In this document: piece after piece, positions 1 to 5,086 of the stretch | Layout: each line of letters begins with the position of its first letter | How positions within the stretch are numbered: the stretch's first letter is position 1 | Assembly: GCA_017883345.1 (NCBI GenBank) | Contig: JADGNT010000383.1 | Location: 1 to 5,637, forward strand | Length of the DNA stretch: 5,637 nt | Direction: 5' to 3' | Source: Candidatus Solibacter sp. | Lineage (GTDB): Bacteria; Acidobacteriota; Terriglobia; Bryobacterales; Bryobacteraceae | The notes under the pieces: generated by a model | What the model was told of the DNA's origin: nothing | What the model saw: the letters and a program-made list of their open reading frames with translations, nothing else | Database searches by the model: none | Position numbers and translations under genes: made by a program

Positions 1-1373
1 ACGCCGGGAACCAGTTCGCCGCGGTTGACCACCAGCGTGCCGTTGACCATCACATACGGGATGCCATCGGAGTACTGCGCCGGCTTCTCGAAGGTGGCGC
101 GGTCGGTGACCCGTTCGGGGTCGAAGATGGCCAGATCCGCGTCGGCGCCGACGGCGATGCGTCCCTTGCTCTGGAGCCCCAGGCGGCCGGCGGGCATCGC
201 GGTCATCTTGCGGACTGCGTCCATCAGGCTGAGAGAGTGCTGTTCCCGCACGTAGCGGCCCAGCACGCGGGCGAACGTACCGGCGGCGCGCGGGTGGCCC
301 TTGCCTTCGTCCAGCAAGCCGTCGCTGGCCACCATGACGAGCGGATTGGAAAGGGCGAGCCGGACGATTTCCTCCGGGATGGAGTGTATGGCGACGAACC
401 CGCCCTGCTGGCGGTAGCGCGCGAAACTCTCGGCGGTGAGGCGCTCGCCGGTCAACGCCCATTGCAGGTCGCCGAACGCGATGCCGCCCTGCCGCTGCTG
501 CCAGCCCTCGGCGAAGATGGCGCTCGCCAGGTCCGTCATGCCCGCGGTATAGGGGTAGGCCTCGGTCGTGATGTCCAGGCCGCGCTGGCGCGCTCCCTGG
601 ATCATCTCCAGGCAGAGCGCCGTCTCGCGCAACCCCATGCTGGTGATGTGTACCACGTGGACCGAAGCGCCGGTGGCGGCGGCATCGGCGATCATCTCCT
701 GAAGGGCGTCGATGACCCCGGGTTCCAGAGGCCCGCCATTGCGCATGTGAACGAAGAGCGGGACCTTGCGGGCGGCCGCCAGGCGGAACAGGCTGAGGAC
801 TTCGGCGCGCGATTCATACGGCAGATAGGCGATGCCGAGTCCGATGCCGGGGGCGCCTTCGTCGAGGCCGCGGGCGACGCGGTCCAGGATCTGGCGAAAC
901 TCCTCCGGCGTGGCGGCGCGCTCCACCGCGCGGTCGCGGGGCAGCAGCGTGCCGCTATCGTGCATCACGGCGATGCGCGCCGGGATCTCGCCGCTGGCCG
1001 CGCCGTAATTGATCAGCGAGCGCCCCTCGCGCTGCGCGTACCAGGCCGCGGCGGGGTGGACGCCGACTTCGAGTTCCAGCGCCGTGGTGACGCCGTCGCG
1101 CGCCTTGAAACGGTAGTTCTCCGGAGTCTGCCCGTGGGAATGCAGGTCGATGAAGCCCGGGGCCACCACCAGGCCCTTGGCGTCGATGGTGGTGCGCGCC
1201 GCCCGTGCAGCCAGCGGCGCGACGGAGACGGCCGCGATCTTGCCGCCGCGGATACCGATGTGGCGCACGGCATCGAGGTTGGTGGCCGGATCGAGCACGC
1301 GCCCGTTGGCGATGGCGAGATCGTAGGTCTGCGCGAAGAGGGGAAGAGTGAAGAGGGCAAGGGCGAGCCGCAT
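1..1373 (-). CDS. Exported amidohydrolase, N-acyl-D-amino-acid deacylase (D-aminoacylase) family, 3' end cut by window
   Basis: The first 457 codons are present and the C-terminus lies beyond the left edge. Residues 1-15 (MRLALALFTLPLFAQ) look like a short signal peptide, so the enzyme is probably exported. A small beta domain (about 17-70) leads into the metal motif GFIDLHSHG (H78, H80). Later come PLFVHM (H209), VVHITSMG (H242), MVASDG (D351), HPRAAGTF (360-367) and the C-terminal GADADLAIFDP (409-419). This order is that of the amidohydrolase-superfamily D-aminoacylases, zinc enzymes that hydrolyse N-acyl-D-amino acids or related D-peptide amides. The segment that carries the zinc-ligand Cys in characterised D-aminoacylases reads TTALELEVG here (97-104 region), with no Cys, so substrate and metal site may differ. 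A. faecalis D-aminoacylase is about 480 residues, so little is missing. No Shine-Dalgarno precedes the ATG. The substrate is not determinable from sequence. Confidence 0.9.
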   Translation of the reverse strand, partial: MRLALALFTLPLFAQTYDLAIANGRVLDPATNLDAVRHIGIRGGKIAAVSVAPLAARAARTTIDAKGLVVAPGFIDLHSHGQTPENYRFKARDGVTTALELEVGVHPAAAWYAQREGRSLINYGAASGEIPARIAVMHDSGTLLPRDRAVERAATPEEFRQILDRVARGLDEGAPGIGLGIAYLPYESRAEVLSLFRLAAARKVPLFVHMRNGGPLEPGVIDALQEMIADAAATGASVHVVHITSMGLRETALCLEMIQGARQRGLDITTEAYPYTAGMTDLASAIFAEGWQQRQGGIAFGDLQWALTGERLTAESFARYRQQGGFVAIHSIPEEIVRLALSNPLVMVASDGLLDEGKGHPRAAGTFARVLGRYVREQHSLSLMDAVRKMTAMPAGRLGLQSKGRIAVGADADLAIFDPERVTDRATFEKPAQYSDGIPYVMVNGTLVVNRGELVPG

Positions 1374-1379
1374 TGGAGA

Positions 1380-1385
1380 ATTGTA
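1380..1385 (-). promoter_or_regulatory. Candidate -10 box of the amidohydrolase gene
   Basis: On the minus strand TACAAT (five of six to the TATAAT consensus) lies six bases upstream of the ATG at 1373. A transcript would begin at or next to the A of the start codon, giving a leaderless mRNA, which fits the absence of a ribosome site. I see no good -35 hexamer, so this is a motif-based guess. Confidence 0.35.
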
Positions 1386-1403
1386 GCAGCGGGGGGAAGA
1401 AGA

Positions 1404-1425
1404 ATGCCCCCAGGAATGGGGTCAT
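1404..1425. promoter_or_regulatory. Inverted repeat in the divergent promoter region, operator candidate
   Basis: The 22-bp element ATGcCCCCA-GGAA-TGGGGtCAT has nine-base arms with one mismatch and a four-base spacer. It lies between two divergently transcribed genes, about 30 bp upstream of the amidohydrolase ATG and 50 bp upstream of the SnoaL-like gene. The position suits a dimeric regulator acting on either gene. No regulator gene is visible in the window, and the arms are C/G-run rich, so chance is possible. Confidence 0.3.
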
Positions 1426-1428
1426 GGC

Positions 1429-1441
1429 AGCCTAAAAGGCT
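1429..1441. repeat. Short perfect inverted repeat AGCCT-AAA-AGGCT
   Basis: Five-base perfect arms flank a three-base centre in the same 101-bp divergent spacer, four bases after the larger palindrome at 1404-1425. It has no T-tract, so it is not a terminator. It could be part of a compound operator, or chance. Confidence 0.3.
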
Positions 1442-1474
1442 ACGCTACGGTGCGGTAGGGTAAGCTGGAAGCCT

Positions 1475-1891
1475 ATGGTTAAATGGCTTCTCTTATTCGC
1501 GGCCGCCGTGTCGATCTCCGCAGCCGACCCGAAGGCCGATGTGCTTTCGGCAATGGAATCCTGGAAACAGGCGATTTTGAAGAAGGACGCGGCGGCGCTC
1601 GACCGTCTGCTCCATCCGGACCTCACCTACAGCCATTCGGACGGCAAAACCCAGACCAAGGCCGACATCCTGAAGGCGCTCCCCAACACGCAATCGATCA
1701 CGTTTGGCGAGAGCAGCGTCCGCGTCTACGGGAATACGGCGCTGGTGAAGGGACCGGTCGAATTCGTCAACAACGCCGCCAACGGCGCGACTACGACGCT
1801 CAATCTCAGCGTGCTTCAGGTGTGGCTGAAAGGCTCCAACGGCTGGCAACTGGTGGCGCGCCACTCGACGAAGCTGATCCCGTTACCCTAA
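1475..1891 (+). CDS. Small exported SnoaL-like / DUF4440 (NTF2-fold) protein
   Basis: The gene encodes 138 residues. MVKWLLLFAAAVSISA is a clear signal peptide with likely cleavage around residues 16-17, before ADPK. The mature part (about 20-135) has the DUF4440/SnoaL pattern: an opening helix with a conserved Trp (VLSAMESWKQAILKKD), LDRLLHPDLTYSHSDG, a TKADILKAL helix, then beta strands rich in V, T and L ending in NGWQLVARHSTKL. Length and order are typical of single-domain NTF2-fold proteins, a pocketed cone used both as enzyme and as binding module, so the ligand or reaction cannot be stated. A weak GGAAG (1468 region) precedes the ATG. It is divergent from the amidohydrolase, and its stop overlaps the convergent trans-sulfuration gene by nine bases. 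Confidence 0.82.
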   Translation: MVKWLLLFAAAVSISAADPKADVLSAMESWKQAILKKDAAALDRLLHPDLTYSHSDGKTQTKADILKALPNTQSITFGESSVRVYGNTALVKGPVEFVNNAANGATTTLNLSVLQVWLKGSNGWQLVARHSTKLIPLP

Positions 1892-3067
1892 CGCCAGCGC
1901 CTGTTCCAGGTCGGCGAGGATGTCTTCGGGCGCCTCGATACCCACCGAGAGCCGCACCAGGTTGTCGCGAATGCCCATGCGTTGGCGGTGCTTCGGGGAG
2001 AGTTCGCGGTGGGAGCTCATCACCGGATAGAGCATCATGGTGTGCACGTCTCCCAGGGAGGTGGCGCGCACAATCATCCGCAACGCGTCCATGAACCGGA
2101 AGACCTCTTCCCGCCCCGCGTCCCGGATCTCGAAGCTGACCATGGCGCCGTACAGGTTCGGCGGGAACAGCCGCCGGATGGTGGCCTGATCGGGATGGCG
2201 CGGATCGCCGGTGAAGTAGACCCGCTCCACGCGCGGATGCGCGGCCAGCCAGGACGCCACGTGGCAGGCATTGGCGCACTGCCGCTCCATGCGCAGCGGG
2301 AACGTCTTGATGCCGCGCATCGTCAGGTAACATTCAAATGGGCCCAGCACCCCTCCGATGGTGCGGCCCAGCGCGCGCAGTGAATCGGCGTGCTGGCGGA
2401 GGGTCACCACCACGCCACCCAGCACGTCGCCGTGGCCGGCCAGATATTTGGTCACGCTGTGGACGCTGAAGTGCGCGCCCAATTCCAGCGGCCGAGCGAG
2501 CAGCGGCGTGGCGAAGGTGTTGTCCACCACCAGCGCCGCCCCCGCCTGGTTCGCGATGGCGGCGACAGAATCGATTTCCGCGACGCGCAGCAGCGGATTG
2601 GAAATGCTCTCCATCACGATGCAGCCCGGCTGGGCCTCGGCCACCACCGCGCGCAAGGAAGCGAGATCGCAGACGTCGGCGAAGCGGACGCTGACGCCCG
2701 AGGGCTCGAACACGTTCATCAGCAGGCCCACGGTAGTGCCGTACATGGCATTGGCCGCCACGATGGAGCGCCGGCGGTCGGTGAGCGCGCTGAGGATGGC
2801 GGTGTGCAGCGCCGCCATGCCGGACGCGCACGCCAGGGCCGCATCGCCAGATTCCAGCGCGCACATGAGTTCTTCCAGCGCGGCCGCCGACGGATTGTCG
2901 TAGCGCGCGTAGCAATAGCCCTTTTCCGCGTCGCCGAAGACACGGTCGAGTTGCTCCATGGACTCGTAGAAGTAGCTGGTCGCGGTGTGAATCGGGGTGG
3001 TAACGGGAACGTGCGTGCCGGCGCGCTTGCGATCGCCGGAGTGCACAGCTTTGGTGTGAATATTCAA
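1883..3067 (-). CDS. PLP-dependent trans-sulfuration enzyme (cystathionine gamma-synthase / gamma-lyase family)
   Basis: The 394-residue product is full length for the Cys/Met-metabolism PLP family (fold type I). Visible features are YARYDNPS with Y53 and R55 (PLP phosphate from the partner subunit), ASGMAA (81-86), Y109 stacking on the cofactor, VDNTFATP with D182 (pyridine nitrogen), SVHSVTKYLAGHGD with the Schiff-base K207, GPFECYLTMRGIKTFPLRM (242-260), and VRLSVGIE with R372 for the substrate carboxylate. The family makes or cleaves cystathionine, methionine or homocysteine. Two positions blur the subtype: T111 stands where methionine gamma-lyase has its special Cys, and the usual SLGG/D-x-E is SLGDVH (337-342). 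The start is TTG, three bases after the cysS stop, with GAGGAAG upstream; the N-terminus MNIHTKAVHSG matches the family, and the next Met (37) would remove conserved sequence. It is likely cotranscribed with cysS. Confidence 0.9.
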   Translation of the reverse strand: MNIHTKAVHSGDRKRAGTHVPVTTPIHTATSYFYESMEQLDRVFGDAEKGYCYARYDNPSAAALEELMCALESGDAALACASGMAALHTAILSALTDRRRSIVAANAMYGTTVGLLMNVFEPSGVSVRFADVCDLASLRAVVAEAQPGCIVMESISNPLLRVAEIDSVAAIANQAGAALVVDNTFATPLLARPLELGAHFSVHSVTKYLAGHGDVLGGVVVTLRQHADSLRALGRTIGGVLGPFECYLTMRGIKTFPLRMERQCANACHVASWLAAHPRVERVYFTGDPRHPDQATIRRLFPPNLYGAMVSFEIRDAGREEVFRFMDALRMIVRATSLGDVHTMMLYPVMSSHRELSPKHRQRMGIRDNLVRLSVGIEAPEDILADLEQALALG

Positions 3068-3070
3068 AAC

Positions 3071-4471
3071 CTACTTCCTCTTCCAGCGCACGCCGCTCTT
3101 GGTGTCTTCGAGGATGATGCCCTGCTCCAGAAGCTGGTCCCGAATCCGGTCGGAGAGCGCGAAGTCGCGGGCCTTCTTGGCGGCGGTGCGCTCGGCCACG
3201 CGCGCTTCGATCTCGGCATCGGAAAGGCCGCCGGCTTTGGCGCTGGGCTGGAGCACGTCGAAGATGGAATCGAACAGTCCGAGAAACTCGAGGGCGGCCG
3301 GCGCGTTGGCGGCGCGGAACTCGCCCGCATCCATGGCGCTGTTGGCATCGCGCACAAACTCGAAGACAGCCGCCAGGGCTTCGGCGGTATTGAGATCGTC
3401 GTTGAGACTCTCGGTGAACGCCTGGGACGCCTGCGCGGTGCGCGCCAACAGTTGCTGGTTGAGCCCTTCGGCGCAGCGGTCGGTCTCCAGGCGCAGTTTG
3501 AAATTCCGTAGGCGGTCGATCGAAATCGCGGCGGATCTCAAACCGTCCATCGTGAAGTTGAGCGCCTTGCGGTACGGCACCGAGGCCAGCAGGTAGCGGA
3601 TGGATTCGGGTGCATGCCCCTTGGCCACCAGGTCGCGCAACGTAAAGTAGTTGCCCAGCGACTTGGACATTTTCTGCCCCTCCACCATGAGGAACTCGGC
3701 GTGGAGCCAGAAGCGCGAAAACGGTTTGCCGGTCAGCGATTCCGATTGCGCGATCTCGTTTTCGTGGTGCGGGAAGATCAGGTCGACGCCGCCCGCGTGG
3801 ATATCCAGGGTCTCCCCCAGATACTTGATCGCCATCACGGAGCACTCGATGTGCCAGCCGGGGCGCCCCGGACCGATCGCGGAGTCCCAGAAGAGCTCGC
3901 CCTCCTTGGGCGTCTTCCAAAGCGCGAAATCGCGCGCGTCGGCCTTCTCATACTCGTCGACATCCACTCGGGCGCCGGTCAGATTGCCGCTGAAATCGTT
4001 GTGCGAAAGCTTGCCGTACCCCGGAAAGCTGGCGATCTTGAAGTAGACCGAACCCTCGGTGGCGTACGTGTGTTGGCCATCGCCCAATTGCTGGATCGCC
4101 GCCACCATGTCGGGGATGTGTTCGGTGGCCGGCACCAGCCGTTCCGGGCGCTCCAGGCGCAGCGCGGCGCAATCTTCCAGGAAGGCTTCCGTATAGACCT
4201 TCGTGTACTCGGCGAGCGACTGGCGGGCGGCCACGGCGTTGCGAATGATCTTGTCATCGACGTCGGTGATGTTCATCACGTGGTTTAACTGGAAGCCGTT
4301 GGCGCGCAGACACTTGCGCAGCAGATCCACGAACGTGAAGGTGCGGAAGTTGCCGATGTGGGCAAAATCGTAGACCGTGGGTCCGCAGGTATACATGCGG
4401 ACGGTATTATCGCTCGCCGGGGTGAATTCCTCCACCTGCTGAGACAACGTGTTGTAGAAGCGCAGCGCCAT
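3071..4471 (-). CDS. cysS: Cysteinyl-tRNA synthetase
   Basis: Class I aminoacyl-tRNA synthetase that charges tRNA-Cys with cysteine in the cytoplasm. Numbering from the chosen ATG at 4469-4471 (466 residues): TCGPTVYD with zinc ligand C29, the HIGN signature (38-41), GWHIECS with C210, FPHHENEIAQSE with H235 and E239, and KMSKS (267-271). These match the Cys/Cys/His/Glu zinc site known from E. coli CysS. The C-terminal end LSDRIRDQLLEQGIILEDT...W closes the anticodon-side domain as usual. An ATG seven codons upstream (4490-4492) is also open. I prefer the inner one because MALRFYNTLS aligns with the normal N-terminus and the outer ATG overlaps a likely -10 box. Neither has a clear ribosome site. 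The stop is three bases from the trans-sulfuration gene, indicating an operon. Confidence 0.96.
   Translation of the reverse strand: MALRFYNTLSQQVEEFTPASDNTVRMYTCGPTVYDFAHIGNFRTFTFVDLLRKCLRANGFQLNHVMNITDVDDKIIRNAVAARQSLAEYTKVYTEAFLEDCAALRLERPERLVPATEHIPDMVAAIQQLGDGQHTYATEGSVYFKIASFPGYGKLSHNDFSGNLTGARVDVDEYEKADARDFALWKTPKEGELFWDSAIGPGRPGWHIECSVMAIKYLGETLDIHAGGVDLIFPHHENEIAQSESLTGKPFSRFWLHAEFLMVEGQKMSKSLGNYFTLRDLVAKGHAPESIRYLLASVPYRKALNFTMDGLRSAAISIDRLRNFKLRLETDRCAEGLNQQLLARTAQASQAFTESLNDDLNTAEALAAVFEFVRDANSAMDAGEFRAANAPAALEFLGLFDSIFDVLQPSAKAGGLSDAEIEARVAERTAAKKARDFALSDRIRDQLLEQGIILEDTKSGVRWKRK
3074..3080 (-). promoter_or_regulatory. Ribosome binding site supporting the TTG start of the trans-sulfuration gene
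   Basis: GAGGAAG on the minus strand ends six bases before the TTG at 3065-3067 and lies within the last codons of cysS, directly before its TAG. A strong site at proper spacing is good evidence for the TTG start and for translational coupling to cysS. Confidence 0.6.
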
Positions 4472-4490
4472 AAAGAAAGGGGGAACTTTC

Positions 4491-4499
4491 ATCCTATCA
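4491..4499 (-). promoter_or_regulatory. Candidate extended -10 promoter of cysS
   Basis: The minus strand reads TG-A-TAGGAT, an extended -10 motif with four of six bases of TATAAT plus the TGn element. Transcription would begin near 4484, leaving a leader of about 13 bases before the ATG at 4471 and excluding the ATG at 4492. No -35 match is seen at 17-bp spacing, which extended -10 promoters can tolerate. Confidence 0.35.
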
Positions 4500-4543
4500 G
4501 ACGGGCCGCCACACGAACGATGCGGCGTGGATACGGGTGCTTA

Positions 4544-4636
4544 TTAACCGGTTTTCGGGGTGATGGCGGCGAAGGCGCAGCGTTGGCCCATGTCGAGGCC
4601 CGCGCGGGGATCGGTGGGGATTTGCGGTTCGTTCAT
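4544..4636 (-). CDS. Possible small protein, 30 residues, upstream of cysS
   Basis: ATG at 4634-4636 opens a 30-codon frame that starts MNEPQIPTDP and ends FAAITPKTG, closed by two consecutive TAA codons. GGAG lies five bases before the ATG (4642-4645), the best-placed ribosome site of the minus-strand starts here after the TTG one. There is no signal peptide or membrane segment; the peptide is soluble, proline-containing, with one Cys (residue 20). It lies about 70 bases upstream of the cysS start on the same strand. A single Cys codon makes a classic cysteine attenuation leader unlikely. I do not recognise a family. The ORF is short enough to be chance, but ribosome site plus tandem stop argue for translation. 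Confidence 0.4.
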   Translation of the reverse strand: MNEPQIPTDPRAGLDMGQRCAFAAITPKTG

Positions 4637-4656
4637 AGAAACTCCAGGGCCTCGAA

Positions 4657-4676
4657 ACCGGACAGATTTGTCCGGT
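4657..4676. repeat. Palindrome copy 1: CCGGACA-GATT-TGTCCGG
   Basis: Eight-base perfect arms (ACCGGACA and TGTCCGGT) surround GATT. The same arms recur 77 bp to the right with a different centre, so the arms are conserved and the spacer is free. It lies about 20 bases upstream of the start of the 30-codon ORF, where it would form a hairpin in a leftward transcript. No T-tract of useful length follows on either strand. Confidence 0.6.
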
Positions 4677-4728
4677 CCGGGGTGATACGGTTTGTTGATA
4701 CTAAGAAAGTTAAGTGGCACGGAACGCG

Positions 4729-4754
4729 AAAAAACCGGACAAACATGTCCGGTT
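4729..4754 (-). terminator. Palindrome copy 2 with T-tract: intrinsic terminator on the minus strand
   Basis: On the minus strand nine-base perfect arms AACCGGACA and TGTCCGGTT with a four-base loop are followed by a run that gives six T residues in a row (4729-4734). A GC-rich stem directly followed by T residues is the layout of a rho-independent terminator. It would stop leftward transcription before the 30-codon ORF and cysS. In the plus direction no T-tract follows. No leftward gene is seen to the right, so it may act as insulation, or the palindrome may have another role. Confidence 0.5.
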
Positions 4755-4782
4755 CGCCCTTCCAGCCCGGTGAGAGGGTTGC

Positions 4783-4826
4783 CCCCCTGATTTCATCGTA
4801 CGACCGGGATGGATGGAATTAGGGGG
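4783..4826 (+). repeat. 15-bp stem-loop with two G.U pairs
   Basis: CCCCCTGATTTCATC (4783-4797) pairs with GATGGAATTAGGGGG (4812-4826) over all 15 positions if two G.U wobbles are allowed (4793/4816 and 4789/4820). The loop has 14 bases. The wobbles are G.U only in plus-strand RNA; in the minus-strand RNA they would be A/C mismatches. No T-tract follows, so it is not a plain terminator. Confidence 0.5.
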
Positions 4827-4862
4827 TGGCGGAAGGGGTGTGGGGACGGTAAGTGTTTGGGG
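4822..4862 (+). other. G-rich run with four G4 tracts, quadruplex candidate
   Basis: Tracts of at least four G lie at 4822-4826, 4835-4838, 4842-4845 and 4859-4862, separated by loops of 8, 3 and 13 bases. The pattern could allow an intramolecular G-quadruplex on the plus strand, although the last loop is long. The first tract is also one arm of the neighbouring hairpin, so the two folds would compete. Confidence 0.35.
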
Positions 4863-4888
4863 TGGAGTAGGTTAAGGGCTGAAAAACA

Positions 4889-4971
4889 ACTGATAAAGGT
4901 TTCATCAGATTCGCGGCCGAAAGAGATGGAGGGAGGAAGAGGAGCTTGGATGCCGCGAATGTGATGAAACC
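4889..4971 (+). repeat. Direct repeat unit A, folding into a 20-bp stem-loop
   Basis: Unit A shares 64 of 79 positions (4889-4967) with unit B 103 bases downstream, with no gap. Arms 4898-4917 and 4952-4971 pair at 19 of 20 positions, the exception being G4908/G4961. The 34-base loop is purine-rich and holds five GGA triplets. A start-proximal alternative pairs CTGAT (4890-4894) with ATCAG (4904-4908), which would open the outer part of the main stem. It resembles no element that I can name. It might be a non-coding RNA, a REP-type repeat or a protein-binding site. Confidence 0.7.
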
Positions 4972-4991
4972 GTGCAGTGAACTAAACCTTG

Positions 4992-5071
4992 ACTGATAAA
5001 GGTTTCTTCAGTTTCGCGGCCGAATAGACCTGATGGAAGAAGATGAGCTTGGAGGCCGCGAAAGTGAGGAG
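4992..5071 (+). repeat. Direct repeat unit B, folding into an 18-position stem-loop
   Basis: Ten perfect pairs (TTTCGCGGCC 5012-5021 with 5054-5063) are followed by the same G/G mismatch as in unit A (5011/5064) and seven more pairs, two of them U.G (5007/5068 and 5004/5071). Relative to unit A, 5012/5063 changed from A-T to T-A and 5007/5068 from A-T to T.G, both keeping the pairing. The loop is more diverged than the stem but keeps GAGCTTGGA before the second arm. The wobbles favour plus-strand RNA. Confidence 0.7.
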
Positions 5072-5086
5072 TCGCTAATCAGCGAC
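5071..5086 (+). repeat. Perfect 6-bp hairpin GTCGCT-AATC-AGCGAC
   Basis: Six perfect pairs with a four-base loop begin at the last base of the unit B stem, so the two helices could stack. The following bases (GAATCTTCATC) do not form a T-tract long enough for a confident terminator. Confidence 0.5.

Noticed and set aside
237..1463. 408-codon plus-strand open frame
   Set aside because: Antisense to the amidohydrolase, which has all family motifs; the composition (Ala, Gly, Arg, His rich, no motif) is that of a GC-driven shadow.
2390..3511. 373-codon plus-strand open frame
   Set aside because: Antisense shadow across the cysS and trans-sulfuration genes, low-complexity composition.
2334..3920. 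528-codon minus-strand open frame, longer than either real gene under it
   Set aside because: Out of frame with cysS and the trans-sulfuration gene, both unmistakable; the product is Arg/Ala/Gly-rich without family features.
4544..4636. Cysteine-responsive attenuation leader for cysS
   Set aside because: Only one Cys codon is present, and no terminator/antiterminator pair is visible between 4544 and 4471.
4358..4822. 154-codon plus-strand frame running through the intergenic region
   Set aside because: Begins antisense inside cysS, covers the 30-codon ORF and both palindromes, and shows no protein-like motif.
4889..5071. CRISPR array
   Set aside because: Only two units, each folding as a whole into a long stem-loop, with no constant short repeat plus unique spacer pattern.
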